A DNA stretch of 64,000 nt from Mycobacterium sp. OTB74 (GCF_029892685.1 NZ_JARXVD010000005.1:181958-245957); one strand, 5' to 3'. Shown: positions 16,112-25,905, counted from the first letter of the stretch. Translations and numbers: made by a program. Notes: generated from the sequence alone by a model not told the origin.

Positions 16112-17467
16112 ATGATCGAAGCGGTCGACGTCGCGGCACTGCCCCTGGCACCTTTGAATCCACTGCCTCCCCTGCAGCAGATGAAGGCGGTCCGGGCCTT
16201 TCACACCGGTTGCGAAGTGCTGCGTGACGCGGGAGGCCCGGTGACGCGTCTGGCTCACGCGTGGATGCTGCCCACCTTCATCGTCACCACGTCGCCGAAG
16301 GGGGCCCGGGACGTTCTCACTCGCAACTACCCGTTTGTCGACAGGGCGCAGCCCGTCTTCGTCGAACACCAACGGCTAATCGGCGGCTCGTTGTTTAACT
16401 TCAAACACGAGGCCTGGCTGCCTCGGCGACGGGCATTGCAGCCACTGTTCACCAAGCAGCACGTGACGGAGTTCGCGACGCACATGGCCGACTGCGCCAA
16501 CCCGTTTTCACCCGGGTGGGTCGACGGCGCGGAACTTGACCTCGACAAGGAGTGCCGCCGACTGACGCTTCGGGTTTTGTCGCGCACAATCCTGGGCCTT
16601 GACCTCGATGCGCGGGCCGCCGCGGTGGTGGACCCGCTTCTCACCGCCGCGATGTACATCACAAACCGCGCCGTGCGACCGGTCCGCGCGCCGTGGTGGC
16701 TGCCGACCCCAGCCCGCCGGCGCGCACGCGCTGCCAGTGCAGAACTTCATCGACACGCGTACGACGTCCTGCAAGCCTGCCGGGCCGACCCCGCTCTCGA
16801 CGCAAGGCTGGTTCGCGCGCTCACCGACGTCACCGACCCCGAAACGGGGAAGAGGCTGTCCGATGAGGACATCTGCCACGAATTGGTCGTATTTCTGGGC
16901 GCCGGATACGACACCACGGCGACCACGTTGACGTACGCGTTGTGGGCGTTGGGCCGCCACACCCACTTACAGGACCGGGTGGCCGCCGAGGTTGCCGCGC
17001 TGGGCGAACGGCCGTTGACCTCCGATGACGTCCCCCGGCTCGGTTACACGGTTCAGGTGTTGTGCGAGGCGCTGCGGTTATGCCCACCGGCGCCCGTCAT
17101 CACCAGGATGGTCATGAAGGATTTCGACGTCGGCGGATACCGCGTCCAAGCTGGCAACGGGGTGATGGTGGGCGTCTATGCCATGCACCGCGACCCCAGC
17201 CTTTGGGACCATCCGCTGGTGTTCGATCCCGACAGATTCAGCCCGGAGAGTTCGAGCGGCCGGGATCGCTGGCAGTACTTGCCGTTTGGTGGTGGACCGC
17301 GGTCATGCATAGGCGATCACTTCGCCATGCTCGAAGCCGCGCTTGGTCTGGCGACCGTCATCAGGCACACCGAATTTCATTCGATCGACGCCGATTTTCC
17401 CCTTGCGGTTCCCTTCACCATGGTCGCAGCCGCCCCGATCCGGGTTCGAGTGCGTCGCAGGAACTGA
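16112..17467 (+). CDS. Cytochrome P450
   Basis: This 451-residue protein has all P450 signatures: the I-helix oxygen-activation motif AGYDTTATT (Asp267-Thr268-Thr269), the K-helix EALR, the FDPDRFSPE meander, and the haem loop FGGGPRSCIG with Cys399 as iron ligand. The FGGGPRSCIG form and long N-terminal part resemble the CYP4/CYP102-like branch more than typical mycobacterial CYPs such as CYP139. It lacks a membrane anchor and needs separate ferredoxin/reductase partners, which are not encoded nearby. The start at 16112 is supported by GGAGGC; longer in-frame starts have no domain support. It is divergent from the DUF362/SRPBCC-like and SDR genes, which may supply or process its substrate. 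Confidence 0.95.
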   Translation: MIEAVDVAALPLAPLNPLPPLQQMKAVRAFHTGCEVLRDAGGPVTRLAHAWMLPTFIVTTSPKGARDVLTRNYPFVDRAQPVFVEHQRLIGGSLFNFKHEAWLPRRRALQPLFTKQHVTEFATHMADCANPFSPGWVDGAELDLDKECRRLTLRVLSRTILGLDLDARAAAVVDPLLTAAMYITNRAVRPVRAPWWLPTPARRRARAASAELHRHAYDVLQACRADPALDARLVRALTDVTDPETGKRLSDEDICHELVVFLGAGYDTTATTLTYALWALGRHTHLQDRVAAEVAALGERPLTSDDVPRLGYTVQVLCEALRLCPPAPVITRMVMKDFDVGGYRVQAGNGVMVGVYAMHRDPSLWDHPLVFDPDRFSPESSSGRDRWQYLPFGGGPRSCIGDHFAMLEAALGLATVIRHTEFHSIDADFPLAVPFTMVAAAPIRVRVRRRN

Positions 17468-17564
17468 CCTCCTGCAGGGCCGGCAGGTATCCGGTTGCGC
17501 TCGCGGCTGGCTCGAGTTCGTCGAACGAAATGCTCTGTGGCCGCTCCGCGAATCACTGACGCGG

Positions 17565-17623
17565 TCCAGCCCGGCGACGTAGCCGTCGACGGAGATTGAC
17601 ATGCGACACGTGATGCGACTCAT
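17565..17623 (-). pseudogene. Fragment of a DHFR/RibD-family reductase (N-terminus only)
   Basis: From ATG 17623 the minus strand reads MSRITCRMSISVDGYVAGLDR, which matches the opening of dihydrofolate-reductase-like RibD C-terminal proteins (xxMSxSLDGYVAGPD). Similarity ends after about 20 residues and no other part of the domain is found nearby, so this is a short remnant. Confidence 0.45.
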
Positions 17624-17761
17624 ACCGATTACGACCAGCTCGCCTGGGAACTCATCGTGGCGATGAGATCTCCTGCCACCACGGGTCTGCATCAACGGAA
17701 TCAACAACTCACGAGACCGGAGTGATCCTGCTCGACGACACCGTCAGGGAGGTCGCCGCCC

Positions 17762-17965
17762 ATGCCTGACCACCAGCAATGGCGGGGAATTGTCGTGAAG
17801 AAATCGCGCCGACTGCTCGACGGGTCGAACTTGTACCGCAGCATCGTGGTCCGCACCGACGACGACCGGACGCTGCGGGTGCGGGTCAGCCGCACCCTGT
17901 GGAACGCCCTGCAGGCCGGCGACGCGATCGTCAAACACGCCGGATACGAGCCCACCGCAGAATGA
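17762..17965 (+). CDS. Small basic conserved-type protein (67 residues)
   Basis: The product reads MPDHQQWRGIVVKKSRRLLDGSNLYRSIVVRTDDDRTLRVRVSRTLWNALQAGDAIVKHAGYEPTAE across its length, shaped like a small beta-barrel (SH3- or PRC-like) with a DGSNLYR signature. I believe similar tiny proteins are common in mycobacteria, but I cannot name a function. GGGAGGT lies nine bases before ATG 17762, which supports it as a real gene. Confidence 0.7.
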   Translation: MPDHQQWRGIVVKKSRRLLDGSNLYRSIVVRTDDDRTLRVRVSRTLWNALQAGDAIVKHAGYEPTAE

Positions 17966-18594
17966 CGACCCGGTCCGAATGACCCGCGTCTTGCGGGTGC
18001 TGCGGCGTCGGGTTGTAGGAATTGAAGCGCTTCGTGAGACAAATGCCAGTGCGGCGGCCGTGAGACATGTCGGTAATGCCCAGGTCGGCGATTCCGGCTG
18101 ATGAAGCCAAACGTGAGAACCTACACTGGCTTGTAGGGTCTCACCGCGCTTGACACCTTCTCAGGTTCGGTGCCATCTGAGTCTCATGGTCTCAGCTAAC
18201 TTGGGATTTGTGCCTCGCATTCACCCTTGCGACTAGCACGCGAGGCTGTGTTGAGTCGTGCCGCTGTTCGATCAGCGACACGCAGTAGCTGCCTAGTGCG
18301 GCCCGTTGCAGGCCGATTCGCGGATGTCGCCCGCCGCTTCAGTTGCGCTAAGAGACATCAATGGAAACGCCATTGAGCACGGACGATGCCGTTGGCGTGA
18401 ACAGCTGGCCAACGGCGCCGACGTGTCTAGATGAACCGGGCCAGAACGCTCCCATCACGGAATACGCTCAGGACCAGATCGGGACGCACACCGGTCGCGC
18501 GGGATGCCGTGCGCATCGGACCCGGGATGCTTCAACCTAACCTTCGGCTCAGGCCGGGAGAAACTGAGAATCAACGGGTTGAAAGGCGGCACCG
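17966..18594. other. Long non-coding stretch with a MITE-like element
   Basis: About 630 bases without a supportable gene. It contains the second 112-bp MITE-like copy (18014-18125) and several GTCTCA/TGAGAC words in both orientations between 18130 and 18210, as if further element ends had decayed there. Nothing else is recognised. Confidence 0.6.
18014..18125 (+). repeat. 112-bp MITE-like element, copy B
   Basis: It starts TGTAGGAATT and ends GAACCTACA, with internal GTGAGACAAAT and GTGAGACAT direct repeats. It has the same length and orientation as copy A at 4459-4570. No target-site duplication is evident at either copy. Confidence 0.65.
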
Positions 18595-20106
18595 ATGGCT
18601 GGACTCGACTCGATCGACCACGTAATCCTGCTCATGCTGGAGAACCGCTCGTTCGACCACATGCTCGGATATCTCTACCCCAAATCCAGCAACTTCGACG
18701 GACTCGATGGCACGGAGTCCAACCGCGACCTCACCGGTGCCGTGGTGTCCGTCTATCCGATCACGCCGGACAAGGAAAACGCTTATTACTACCCGTTGGC
18801 CAACCCCGCCGAAGGGTTCATAGCGACCAACGAACAGCTGTTCAGTACCGACCCTGCCCCCGCCAGCGGGACAGCAACCAACGACGGCTTCGTCACCAGC
18901 TTCGCTGGCGAGCTCGCCAATCCCTCCCACCCGCTGGACCCCAAGCTGGTTGGTGCCCAACCTTCTTCCATCATGGGCAGCTACTCACCCGAGACGCTGC
19001 CCGTGCTGTCCGGGTTGGCCAAGGGCTTCGCCGTCTGTGACCGCTGGTTCGCATCGGTTCCGACGCAAACCTTCCCCAACCGGGCCTTCGCCGTTGCCGG
19101 CACATCGCTCGGCTACACCGACAACTCGGCCCACGGCCTACCGGCGTTCGACACGCCCTCGGTGTTCGGGAAACTCGCCGACGCCGGCCAGACCTGGACG
19201 ATCTACGGCTACTCCAAGCTTCCGCTGACGGCCAACGACTTTCCCGACACCGTCGATCCCGGTCCTGGATGCAAGGTGGAATCCGGGTTCGACAAGTTCC
19301 GCAGCGACGTCGCCAGCGGGCAGTTGGCGGCCTTCAACTACATCGAGCCCGAATGGGCGACCTATCCCCGCCGCGGCGCCCCGCCGAGCACCACACAAGC
19401 CGACAACGAACACAATTTTCAGGTTGAGAACGACCAGCATCCGGTCTCAAACCTGGCCGTGGGCGAGCAGCTCATCTACGACGTCTACACGACACTGACA
19501 AGCAACCAGGCCGTCTGGGAGAAGAGCCTGCTCATCATCACCTACGACGAGCATGGCGGGACCTACGACCACGTGGCCCCAGACACCGACGCGACTCCAC
19601 CCGACAACATCATCGGGGAACCGCCGTTTGACTTCACCCGCTTCGGAGTCCGGGTGCCTGCGGTGATCGTCTCCCCCCTGATTCCCCCCGGAACGGTCTT
19701 CCGAGCCCCTGCTGGCAGCCCGCCTTACGACCACACCTCGATCATTGCCACGCTGCGAGCCCGCTTCAATCTCGGCGCGCTCGGCAACCGGGACGCCATC
19801 GCGCCGCACCTCGGGCCCGTGCTCACCCTGTCCACGCCGCGCGACGACGACCCATTGAAGGGCGTCACTCCGCCCACCGCGGCCGATCCGGTCCTGCAAG
19901 ACGGATCCGCTCCGATCGGTGAGGCGCCCAGCGCCTTCCTCCAGGCGAAGGCCATGGCCGCGGCCACGCTGCCCGTTCCCTCCCAACCGATCCAGAACCC
20001 GCAGCAGACGGTCGCCGGGCTGTCCACCGCGGCCAAGCAATTTGACTTCATTCAGGATCGGCTGCACGCCTGGCAAGCGGCGGGCAAACCGCCCGTCCGC
20101 ACATGA
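18595..20106 (+). CDS. Phospholipase C / phosphoesterase-family protein
   Basis: The 503-residue protein belongs to the PLC/acid-phosphatase branch of the alkaline phosphatase superfamily. It opens with [20 protein letters not shown], where Glu16-Asn17 of ENRSFDH are the metal-binding residues. It carries [39 protein letters not shown], and the second metal site at Asp318-Glu319-His320 ([12 protein letters not shown]). Unlike the Tat-exported mycobacterial PlcA-D, it has no signal peptide: the catalytic motif lies within 22 residues of the start. It may therefore be cytoplasmic or exported with a partner. AAAGGCGG precedes ATG 18595. A secreted histidine phosphatase follows directly. Confidence 0.92.
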   Translation: MAGLDSIDHVILLMLENRSFDHMLGYLYPKSSNFDGLDGTESNRDLTGAVVSVYPITPDKENAYYYPLANPAEGFIATNEQLFSTDPAPASGTATNDGFVTSFAGELANPSHPLDPKLVGAQPSSIMGSYSPETLPVLSGLAKGFAVCDRWFASVPTQTFPNRAFAVAGTSLGYTDNSAHGLPAFDTPSVFGKLADAGQTWTIYGYSKLPLTANDFPDTVDPGPGCKVESGFDKFRSDVASGQLAAFNYIEPEWATYPRRGAPPSTTQADNEHNFQVENDQHPVSNLAVGEQLIYDVYTTLTSNQAVWEKSLLIITYDEHGGTYDHVAPDTDATPPDNIIGEPPFDFTRFGVRVPAVIVSPLIPPGTVFRAPAGSPPYDHTSIIATLRARFNLGALGNRDAIAPHLGPVLTLSTPRDDDPLKGVTPPTAADPVLQDGSAPIGEAPSAFLQAKAMAAATLPVPSQPIQNPQQTVAGLSTAAKQFDFIQDRLHAWQAAGKPPVRT

Positions 20107-20135
20107 GTTCAAAGGCCAAAAAAAGGGGGTATCTC

Positions 20136-20885
20136 ATGGCTGCCGTAAAGCATCCGCGGCTGTCGGCGAAAGCAAGGTGTACCAAGTTAATTGGTGCAAT
20201 ATCGACGGCCATCGCGCTGCTCGCCGCGCCGGTAGGCGCTTGCCCGGCCGCGCACGCCGCTGCCCAGCACACCATCATCATGACTTTCGTACGCCATGCG
20301 CAGTCGGCCGCCAACGCGAACCACATCATCGATACCTCCACGCCTGGACCAGACATCACCGCCTTGGGTGAGGGACAGGCTGCCGCGGTGGCCAATGAGT
20401 TGAGCGCCAACCGGTATGACGGGATTTACGCCTCGACGATGGTCCGCACCCAGGAAACAGCCGCCCCGCTTGCACAAACGCTCGGTGAGCCGGTCACGGT
20501 GTTGGCGGGTCTGCGAGAAATCGAGGCGGGCGACAATGAGGGACTGTCTGAAGCGAGTGCGCCCGTGTACCCGGCGCCGCGGGTGTGGTTGAGCGGTAAT
20601 CGGACGATGCGTATCCCGGGAGCTATCAACGGCGAGGAATTCGAGTCGCGTTTCAGTGACGCGGTCAAGACCATCTATGACAGCGGTGAAACGAATCCCG
20701 CCGTGTTCTCCCACGGCGAGGCCATCACGTACTGGGTGCTGATGAATGTGAAGAATCCGGACATGCGGCTGGTGGACTCTTCGCTGCGCAACACCGGACA
20801 CGTTGTGGTGAGTGGAAACCCGACTGATGGCTGGACACTGAGCAATTGGGACGGGACACCGGTGCCGGCCCCTACCTCGCACTGA
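20136..20885 (+). CDS. Secreted histidine phosphatase (phosphoglycerate-mutase-like)
   Basis: The 249-residue product has a signal peptide (KLIGAISTAIALLAAPVGACPAAHAAA) and then TFVRHAQSAANAN, in which Arg53-His54 form the RH catalytic core (RHA rather than the usual RHG). The middle contains YASTMVRTQETAAPLAQ, LREIEAGDNEG and the second catalytic His in FSHGEAI. The family includes acid phosphatases and phosphoglycerate-mutase-like enzymes; the substrate is unknown. ATG 20136 is preferred because AAGGGGGT lies just upstream; ATG 20103, overlapping the PLC stop, is an alternative. The pair could act in sequence on phospholipid head groups outside the cell. Confidence 0.9.
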   Translation: MAAVKHPRLSAKARCTKLIGAISTAIALLAAPVGACPAAHAAAQHTIIMTFVRHAQSAANANHIIDTSTPGPDITALGEGQAAAVANELSANRYDGIYASTMVRTQETAAPLAQTLGEPVTVLAGLREIEAGDNEGLSEASAPVYPAPRVWLSGNRTMRIPGAINGEEFESRFSDAVKTIYDSGETNPAVFSHGEAITYWVLMNVKNPDMRLVDSSLRNTGHVVVSGNPTDGWTLSNWDGTPVPAPTSH

Positions 20886-20887
20886 CG

Positions 20888-21547
20888 TCAGGACGCCGGC
20901 TGCGAGGTGGTCATGGCGATCGCAGCCTGGTCCGCATCAAGGGCATCGACCGGCAGCGCCTCATCCCCATCGTGATTGCGGAGACCGTCGAGGAAGATCG
21001 CCATGTAGCGTCGCCACAGGTCGGCGTCGACGTGACCGGCGAATTCGCTGACGGTACCGGCCAGCAGGCCCAGGATCGGCATGTCGGTGTCAGAGATGCC
21101 AGGTCGCAGATGGCCGTCTTTTTGGGCCCGCTCAACAAGTTTCGCGATCTTCGGGACCAGGCGGGTGCGTGCCGCATCCACCCGATTGCCACCGCCGCCC
21201 TTGCCGTACAGGATTTCTCTTAGGCCACGATCGGTGGCCGTCTGCTGGCACATCTGTTCGACGAACCAGGCGAAGCCTTGCCAGGAGTCATCGAATTCCA
21301 ATCCCGAATCGGCCAATGCGGCTACCTCGTCAATCGTGTCCTCGAAGATGGCCTCGATGAGTGCTTCTTTGGTGGGGAACCTGCGGTATACCGTGCCGAC
21401 GCCAATCCCGCCATGGTGCGCTACCTCATTGAGCGTCGCGTCCAGGCCTCTTGTCGCGAACAGATCGCGGGCCGCGTCGATCACTCGCTGACGATTGCGC
21501 ACGGCGTCCTTGCGCAACGGTCGATCCGAGGTCCGGCAGGTCTTCAC
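20888..21547 (-). CDS. TetR-family repressor of the adjacent MmpS/MmpL block
   Basis: From GTG 21547 the product is 219 residues, the usual TetR size. The N-terminal region RNRQRVIDAARDLFATRGLDATLNEVAHHGGIGVGTVYRRFPTKEALIEAIF is a canonical TetR helix-turn-helix with the GTVYRRFPTKEAL recognition helix. The ligand-binding half is typical of TetR_C domains. Longer in-frame starts lie upstream of the palindromic operator and are unlikely. It is divergent from the DUF5078-like gene. An inverted repeat between them, and a near-copy before mmpS, indicate that it controls itself, the secreted protein and the transporter. The inducer is unknown; related mycobacterial TetR-MmpS-MmpL systems respond to lipids or drugs. 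Confidence 0.93.
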   Translation of the reverse strand: MKTCRTSDRPLRKDAVRNRQRVIDAARDLFATRGLDATLNEVAHHGGIGVGTVYRRFPTKEALIEAIFEDTIDEVAALADSGLEFDDSWQGFAWFVEQMCQQTATDRGLREILYGKGGGGNRVDAARTRLVPKIAKLVERAQKDGHLRPGISDTDMPILGLLAGTVSEFAGHVDADLWRRYMAIFLDGLRNHDGDEALPVDALDADQAAIAMTTSQPAS

Positions 21548-21578
21548 GCACAGAGTGTAATCCGAGACACGCTTCGGA

Positions 21579-21615
21579 TAAGTGGATGGACTCGATCCAC
21601 TTAGGCAAATAGCTT
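21579..21615 (+). promoter_or_regulatory. TetR operator overlapping promoter of the DUF5078-like gene (site 1)
   Basis: A perfect inverted repeat, TAAGTGGAT-N7-ATCCACTTA, spans 21579-21603. Embedded in it is TGGACT (21587-21592), a -35-like element 17 bases before TAGCTT (21610-21615), a -10-like element. Transcription would begin near 21622 and reach the ATG at 21677. The layout is repeated before mmpS. Confidence 0.75.
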
Positions 21616-21676
21616 CATGGCGAACACTGCGGTCGGCCGACGGTTGCGCAGATCCAATGGCAGGAAGGCACGCAGC

Positions 21677-22150
21677 ATGACACGACAACATCCGGCCGTA
21701 CGCACGTTGGCCGCCAAGGCATTTGGCATTGCAGCAGCGGCCTCTCTGTCGCTGGCAGGTACGGCTTCAGCCGACGCCACCAACGACTACCCCATCCCGC
21801 ACCGGATGATCATCACCACCTGTGACACCGAGCAGTACCTGCAGGCGGTGCGCGATACCAGCCCGGTGTACTACCAGCGCTACATGATCGACCCCAACAA
21901 CCGGCCCGCCGACATCCAGCAGATGGCCGAAGACCGCATCCACTGGTTCTTCTCCCTGGACCCAGCCGCCCGCCGGCAGTACTCCGAGGACACCGCCACC
22001 AACGTCCACTACGAGCAGGTGGCCACCCATTGGGGCAACTGGGCCAAGGTGTTCTTCAACGACAAGGGCGTGGTCGCCAAGGCCACCGACGTCTGCATGA
22101 GCTACCCGGCGGGCAACGTGCAGGTCTGGGACTTCGCCTCCAACAGCTGA
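21677..22150 (+). CDS. Secreted protein of the DUF5078 type
   Basis: The 157-residue product has a signal peptide ([23 protein letters not shown]) and a mature domain beginning [23 protein letters not shown], with [41 protein letters not shown] and [18 protein letters not shown]. This matches my memory of DUF5078, a mycobacterial exported family; the assignment is not checked. Two Cys could form a disulfide. ATG 21677 has AGGAAGG eight bases upstream and lies about 55 bases after the predicted transcription start. It sits between the TetR gene and mmpS under a TetR operator, so it may assist or respond to MmpL export. Confidence 0.85.
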   Translation: MTRQHPAVRTLAAKAFGIAAAASLSLAGTASADATNDYPIPHRMIITTCDTEQYLQAVRDTSPVYYQRYMIDPNNRPADIQQMAEDRIHWFFSLDPAARRQYSEDTATNVHYEQVATHWGNWAKVFFNDKGVVAKATDVCMSYPAGNVQVWDFASNS

Positions 22151-22264
22151 GTGACTTGTACGTGAATTTCCGCGCTGGCCATGAGTTTTCGGGCGCAAAT
22201 CGCAAGTGCGCGGACGTGGCAGGAATGCAACCGGGCTGTGCGAGGTTGTAAGGGAGACCACACA

Positions 22265-22301
22265 AAACTGGATTGACTCTATCCACTTATCCGGTTAGCT
22301 T
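22265..22301 (+). promoter_or_regulatory. TetR operator overlapping the mmpS-mmpL promoter (site 2)
   Basis: The 25 bases 22265-22289 match site 1 at 21 positions (ACTGGAT-N7-ATCCACTT core). TTGACT (22273-22278) and TAGCTT (22296-22301) are separated by 17 bases, a good SigA-type promoter. A repressor bound here would cover the -35 and spacer. Transcription would start near 22308, before mmpS. Confidence 0.75.
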
Positions 22302-22391
22302 ACCTACCTGGATCATTGGCGGCTCACCAACGGAGGTGTGCCCGTCACAAATGCCCGACGACCGCGGTTGGCAACTTTTGAGAAGGCAGGG

Positions 22392-22817
22392 ATGACAAGA
22401 GTGTTTCGGCGGGCATGGTTACCGCTACTGGTGATCGTCGCGGTGGCGGCCGGTTTGGTGATCGTGTCGAACGTGCGCCAGGTGTTCGGTTCAAACCCCG
22501 TCGTGATCACCGAGAAGAGTTCGGATAATGCCGAGGACTTCAACCCGAAATTCGTCAAGTACGAGATCTTCGGCTCGGGTAGCACAGCCGTCGTCAACTA
22601 CATGGATCTCGAAGGTAAACCGCAGCGTGTCGCCGGGGTGCCGTTGCCGTGGACATTGACGCTGTCGACCACCCTGCCGTCGGTGCAGCCCAACATCCTG
22701 GCCCAGGGCGACGGCAACAGCATCAGCTGCAGGGTCAGCGTCGATGACGTGGTCAAAGAAGAGAGGACCGCCATCGGTATGAACGCCGAAACCTTCTGCT
22801 TTGTGAAGGCCGCATGA
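22392..22817 (+). CDS. mmpS: MmpS membrane protein (MmpS5-like)
   Basis: From ATG 22392 the protein is 141 residues, matching the typical MmpS length, and aligns from its first residues with MmpS5 ([20 protein letters not shown]). It has one N-terminal membrane helix, then an exported domain with [34 protein letters not shown] and the conserved end [14 protein letters not shown]...FCFVKAA. GAGAAGG precedes the start; GTG 22338 is in frame but has poor spacing and no homology support. It is the accessory protein for the MmpL encoded next, whose ATG overlaps its stop (ATGA). Transcription is predicted to be TetR-controlled. Confidence 0.94.
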   Translation: MTRVFRRAWLPLLVIVAVAAGLVIVSNVRQVFGSNPVVITEKSSDNAEDFNPKFVKYEIFGSGSTAVVNYMDLEGKPQRVAGVPLPWTLTLSTTLPSVQPNILAQGDGNSISCRVSVDDVVKEERTAIGMNAETFCFVKAA

Positions 22818-25711
22818 GCGTGCCGGCCACCGATGCACAGACCGACGTCATCCCGACGGCAGAGCACAAGGGACACAACGGAATACCACGCTTCCTCCGA
22901 GCGTTTGCCATTCCCATCATCCTGGTGTGGATCGCGGTCATAGCCGCCCTGAACACCGTCGTCCCGCAGCTCGAAGAAGTCGGCAAGCTGCGCGCGGTGT
23001 CCATGAGCCCCAATGACGCGCCATCGATGATCGCCACAAAACGCGTCGGCAAGGTATTCCAGGAATACGACACCAGCAGTTCAGTGATGATCGTGCTCGA
23101 AGGCGATCGTCAGCTGGGTCCTGACGCTCACGAGTTTTACGACAACATGGTCCGCGATCTGCGCGCCGATACCGCCCACGTGCAGCACGTCCAGGACTTC
23201 TGGGGCGACACTCTGACCGCCAAGGGCGCCCAGAGCCGCGACGGCAAGGCGGCCTATGTTCAGGTCTACATCGCCGGCGATCAAGGGGAGACGCTGGCCA
23301 ACGAGTCGGTCGAGGCGGTGCGGCACATCGCCACCGAAAGTCCCGCTCCGCCAGGGGTAAAGGCCTATGTGACTGGTCCCGCGGCGACCAGCACCGATCA
23401 GAACGCGGTCGGTGACAAGAGCATGGAGCTGATCGAAATGGTCACCTTCGGCGTCATCGCGGTCATGCTGTTGCTGGTCTACCGGTCCGTCATCGCGACA
23501 TTGATCGTATTGGTGATGGTGGTGCTGGAGCTGTCCGGTGCGCGAGGGCTGGTGGCATTCCTGGGCTACCACAACGTTTTCGGGCTGACGACCTTTGCCA
23601 CCAACCTGCTGGTGACCTTGGCCATCGCCGCGGCGACCGACTACGCCATCTTCCTGATCGGTCGATATCAAGAAGCGCGGCGGGTCGGAGAAGACCGAGA
23701 ATCGGCCTACTACACCATGTTTCACGGCACGGCGCACGTGGTACTTGCCTCGGGCCTGACCATTGCCGGTGCCACACTGTGCTTGCACTTCACCCGACTG
23801 CCGTACTTCCAGACGATGGGCTTCCCGCTGGCCATCGGCATGGTGATGGTGGTCGCGATGGCGCTGACCATGGGGCCCGCGCTGATCTCGGTGCTCACTC
23901 GCTTCGGCCGGATCCTCGAACCCCGGAAAAACGCGAAAACCCGTGGTTGGCACCGGGTTGGCACTGCGACGGTGCGTTGGCCGGGTGCCATCCTGGTCTG
24001 CGCAGTGGTGGCCGCACTGGTCGGTCTGATCACGCTGCCGGGCTATCACACCACCTACAACGACCGGATATACCTGCCCAAGGACGTCGCCGCCAACGTC
24101 GGCTATGACGCTGCTTTCCGGCACTTTTCGCAGGCCAAGATGAACCCCGATCTGATGATGGTCGAGTCCGATCGCGACTTGCGGAACCCGGCCGATTTCC
24201 TGGTGATCGACAAGATCGCCAAAGCGCTGAAGAACGTGCACGGCATCGCCCAGGTGCAGACCATCACCCGACCCGATGGTGACCCGATCAAGCACTCGAC
24301 GATCCCGTACACCGTGGGACAGAGCGGGACCACGCAACTGATGAACAACGACTACACGCAGACCAATCTGGACAATCTGCTCGCTCAGGCCGACGATCTG
24401 CAAAACAGCATCGACGCCATGACCGAGATGATGAACATCCAGACGGATCTGGCAGCGGTGTCGCGACGCATGGCCGACAAGATGAAGATCACCTCCGATG
24501 ACATGGGGGACACCCGAGATCACTTGTCGGACTTCGACGACTTCTTCCGCCCGATCCGCAACTATTTCTATTGGGAGCCACACTGTTTCGACATTCCAGT
24601 GTGCTGGTCCATGCGCTCGGTCTTCGAGAGCATCGACGGCATCGGCAAGATGTCCGATGACTTCGAGGACCTGGTTCCGGAGATGCAGCACATGGCCGAC
24701 TTGATGCCCAAGATGGTCGCGACGATGCCCAAACAGATCGCGTCGATGAAGCACCAGAAGCAGGTGCTGCTGAACCAGTACCAGATGCAGAAGGCCCAGC
24801 AGGACCAGACCATCGCGATGCAGAAAACCGGCACCGCGATGAGCGAGGCGTTCGACACGGCCAAGAACGACGACTCGTTCTACCTCCCGCCTGAGGCGTT
24901 CACGACCGCCGACTTCCAGCGTGGTCTCAAGTTGTTCATGTCGCCCGACGGACATGCAGTGCGGTTCACCATCATTCACCAGGGTGACCCATTGACGCAG
25001 GAGGGCACCGCTCGCATCGAGCAGCTCAAGATCGCAGCGGCCGACGCAATCAAGGGCACACCGCTCGAGGGCGCCTCGATCTACCTTGGTGGCAGCGCCG
25101 CCATGTACAACGACATGCAACTGGGTGCCAACTACGACCTGATGATTGTCGCGGCTGCGGCGCTGATCCTGATCTTCATCATCATGTTGCTGCTCACCCG
25201 TGCGGTCGTCGCTTCGGCAGTGATCGTCGGCACCGTGGTACTCAGCCTGGCGTCCGCATTCGGGTTGTCGGTGCTGCTCTGGCAGCACATCGTGGGTATT
25301 CCCTTGCACTGGATGGTCTTACCGATGTCGGTCATCGTGCTGCTGGCCGTCGGTGCGGACTACAACCTGCTGCTGGTCTCCCGGGTTAAGGAGGAGATCC
25401 ATGCCGGGCTGAACACCGGCATCATCCGCGCCATGGTGGGTACCGGCTCGGTGGTCACCTCGGCGGGTCTGGTGTTCGCCTTCACCATGATCTCCATGTC
25501 GGTGAGCAAGCTGATCATCATCGGCCAAGTCGGTACGACCATCGGTCTGGGCCTGTTGTTCGACACCTTGGTGGTGCGGTCGCTGATGACGCCGTCAATC
25601 GCCAGCTTGCTCGGGCGCTGGTTCTGGTGGCCGCAGCGGGTGCGTCAGCGCCCGAGTCCGCAGCCATGGCCGCAGCCGATCCAGCGAGAGTCCGAGCTGG
25701 CATCGCTCTGA
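22814..25711 (+). CDS. mmpL: MmpL RND-family transporter (MmpL5-like)
   Basis: This 965-residue inner-membrane protein uses proton motive force to export lipids, siderophores or drugs. It shows the MmpL order: a membrane helix, a large periplasmic domain, a helical bundle, a second periplasmic domain with a coiled-coil-like region (Met/Gln-rich, residues about 520-690), and a second bundle. The proton-relay Asp-Tyr pairs are both present (Asp276-Tyr277 in ATDYAIF and Asp849-Tyr850 in GADYNLLL). Marker motifs [16 protein letters not shown] and [15 protein letters not shown] match the MmpL4/5 clade. The C terminus ends in a short Pro/Gln tail. Coupling to MmpS and the TetR operator suggest an inducible efflux system. 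Confidence 0.95.
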   Translation: MSVPATDAQTDVIPTAEHKGHNGIPRFLRAFAIPIILVWIAVIAALNTVVPQLEEVGKLRAVSMSPNDAPSMIATKRVGKVFQEYDTSSSVMIVLEGDRQLGPDAHEFYDNMVRDLRADTAHVQHVQDFWGDTLTAKGAQSRDGKAAYVQVYIAGDQGETLANESVEAVRHIATESPAPPGVKAYVTGPAATSTDQNAVGDKSMELIEMVTFGVIAVMLLLVYRSVIATLIVLVMVVLELSGARGLVAFLGYHNVFGLTTFATNLLVTLAIAAATDYAIFLIGRYQEARRVGEDRESAYYTMFHGTAHVVLASGLTIAGATLCLHFTRLPYFQTMGFPLAIGMVMVVAMALTMGPALISVLTRFGRILEPRKNAKTRGWHRVGTATVRWPGAILVCAVVAALVGLITLPGYHTTYNDRIYLPKDVAANVGYDAAFRHFSQAKMNPDLMMVESDRDLRNPADFLVIDKIAKALKNVHGIAQVQTITRPDGDPIKHSTIPYTVGQSGTTQLMNNDYTQTNLDNLLAQADDLQNSIDAMTEMMNIQTDLAAVSRRMADKMKITSDDMGDTRDHLSDFDDFFRPIRNYFYWEPHCFDIPVCWSMRSVFESIDGIGKMSDDFEDLVPEMQHMADLMPKMVATMPKQIASMKHQKQVLLNQYQMQKAQQDQTIAMQKTGTAMSEAFDTAKNDDSFYLPPEAFTTADFQRGLKLFMSPDGHAVRFTIIHQGDPLTQEGTARIEQLKIAAADAIKGTPLEGASIYLGGSAAMYNDMQLGANYDLMIVAAAALILIFIIMLLLTRAVVASAVIVGTVVLSLASAFGLSVLLWQHIVGIPLHWMVLPMSVIVLLAVGADYNLLLVSRVKEEIHAGLNTGIIRAMVGTGSVVTSAGLVFAFTMISMSVSKLIIIGQVGTTIGLGLLFDTLVVRSLMTPSIASLLGRWFWWPQRVRQRPSPQPWPQPIQRESELASL

Positions 25712-25905
25712 GGCCTGCCGGAACATCTTGGGACGGTGTGCATTTACCCATCTACACGCTGCACGCTTATCTGAAACGCAGATTGCCAAGAAACGCGCGG
25801 AATCCATCTTTGGCGGGGCTATGGTGGCTCATCGGAGCTCCAGTCATGTCGACTGCCGGGATCGGCTGACGCCCACCACATCAGCCGATCCACAACCCAA
25901 GCGGG

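Noticed and set aside
23081..25309. A 742-codon open frame antisense to mmpL, rich in His, Arg and Gln.
   Set aside because: It is the mirror of GC-rich codons in mmpL. Its composition ([15 protein letters not shown]) is not protein-like and it has no start signal.
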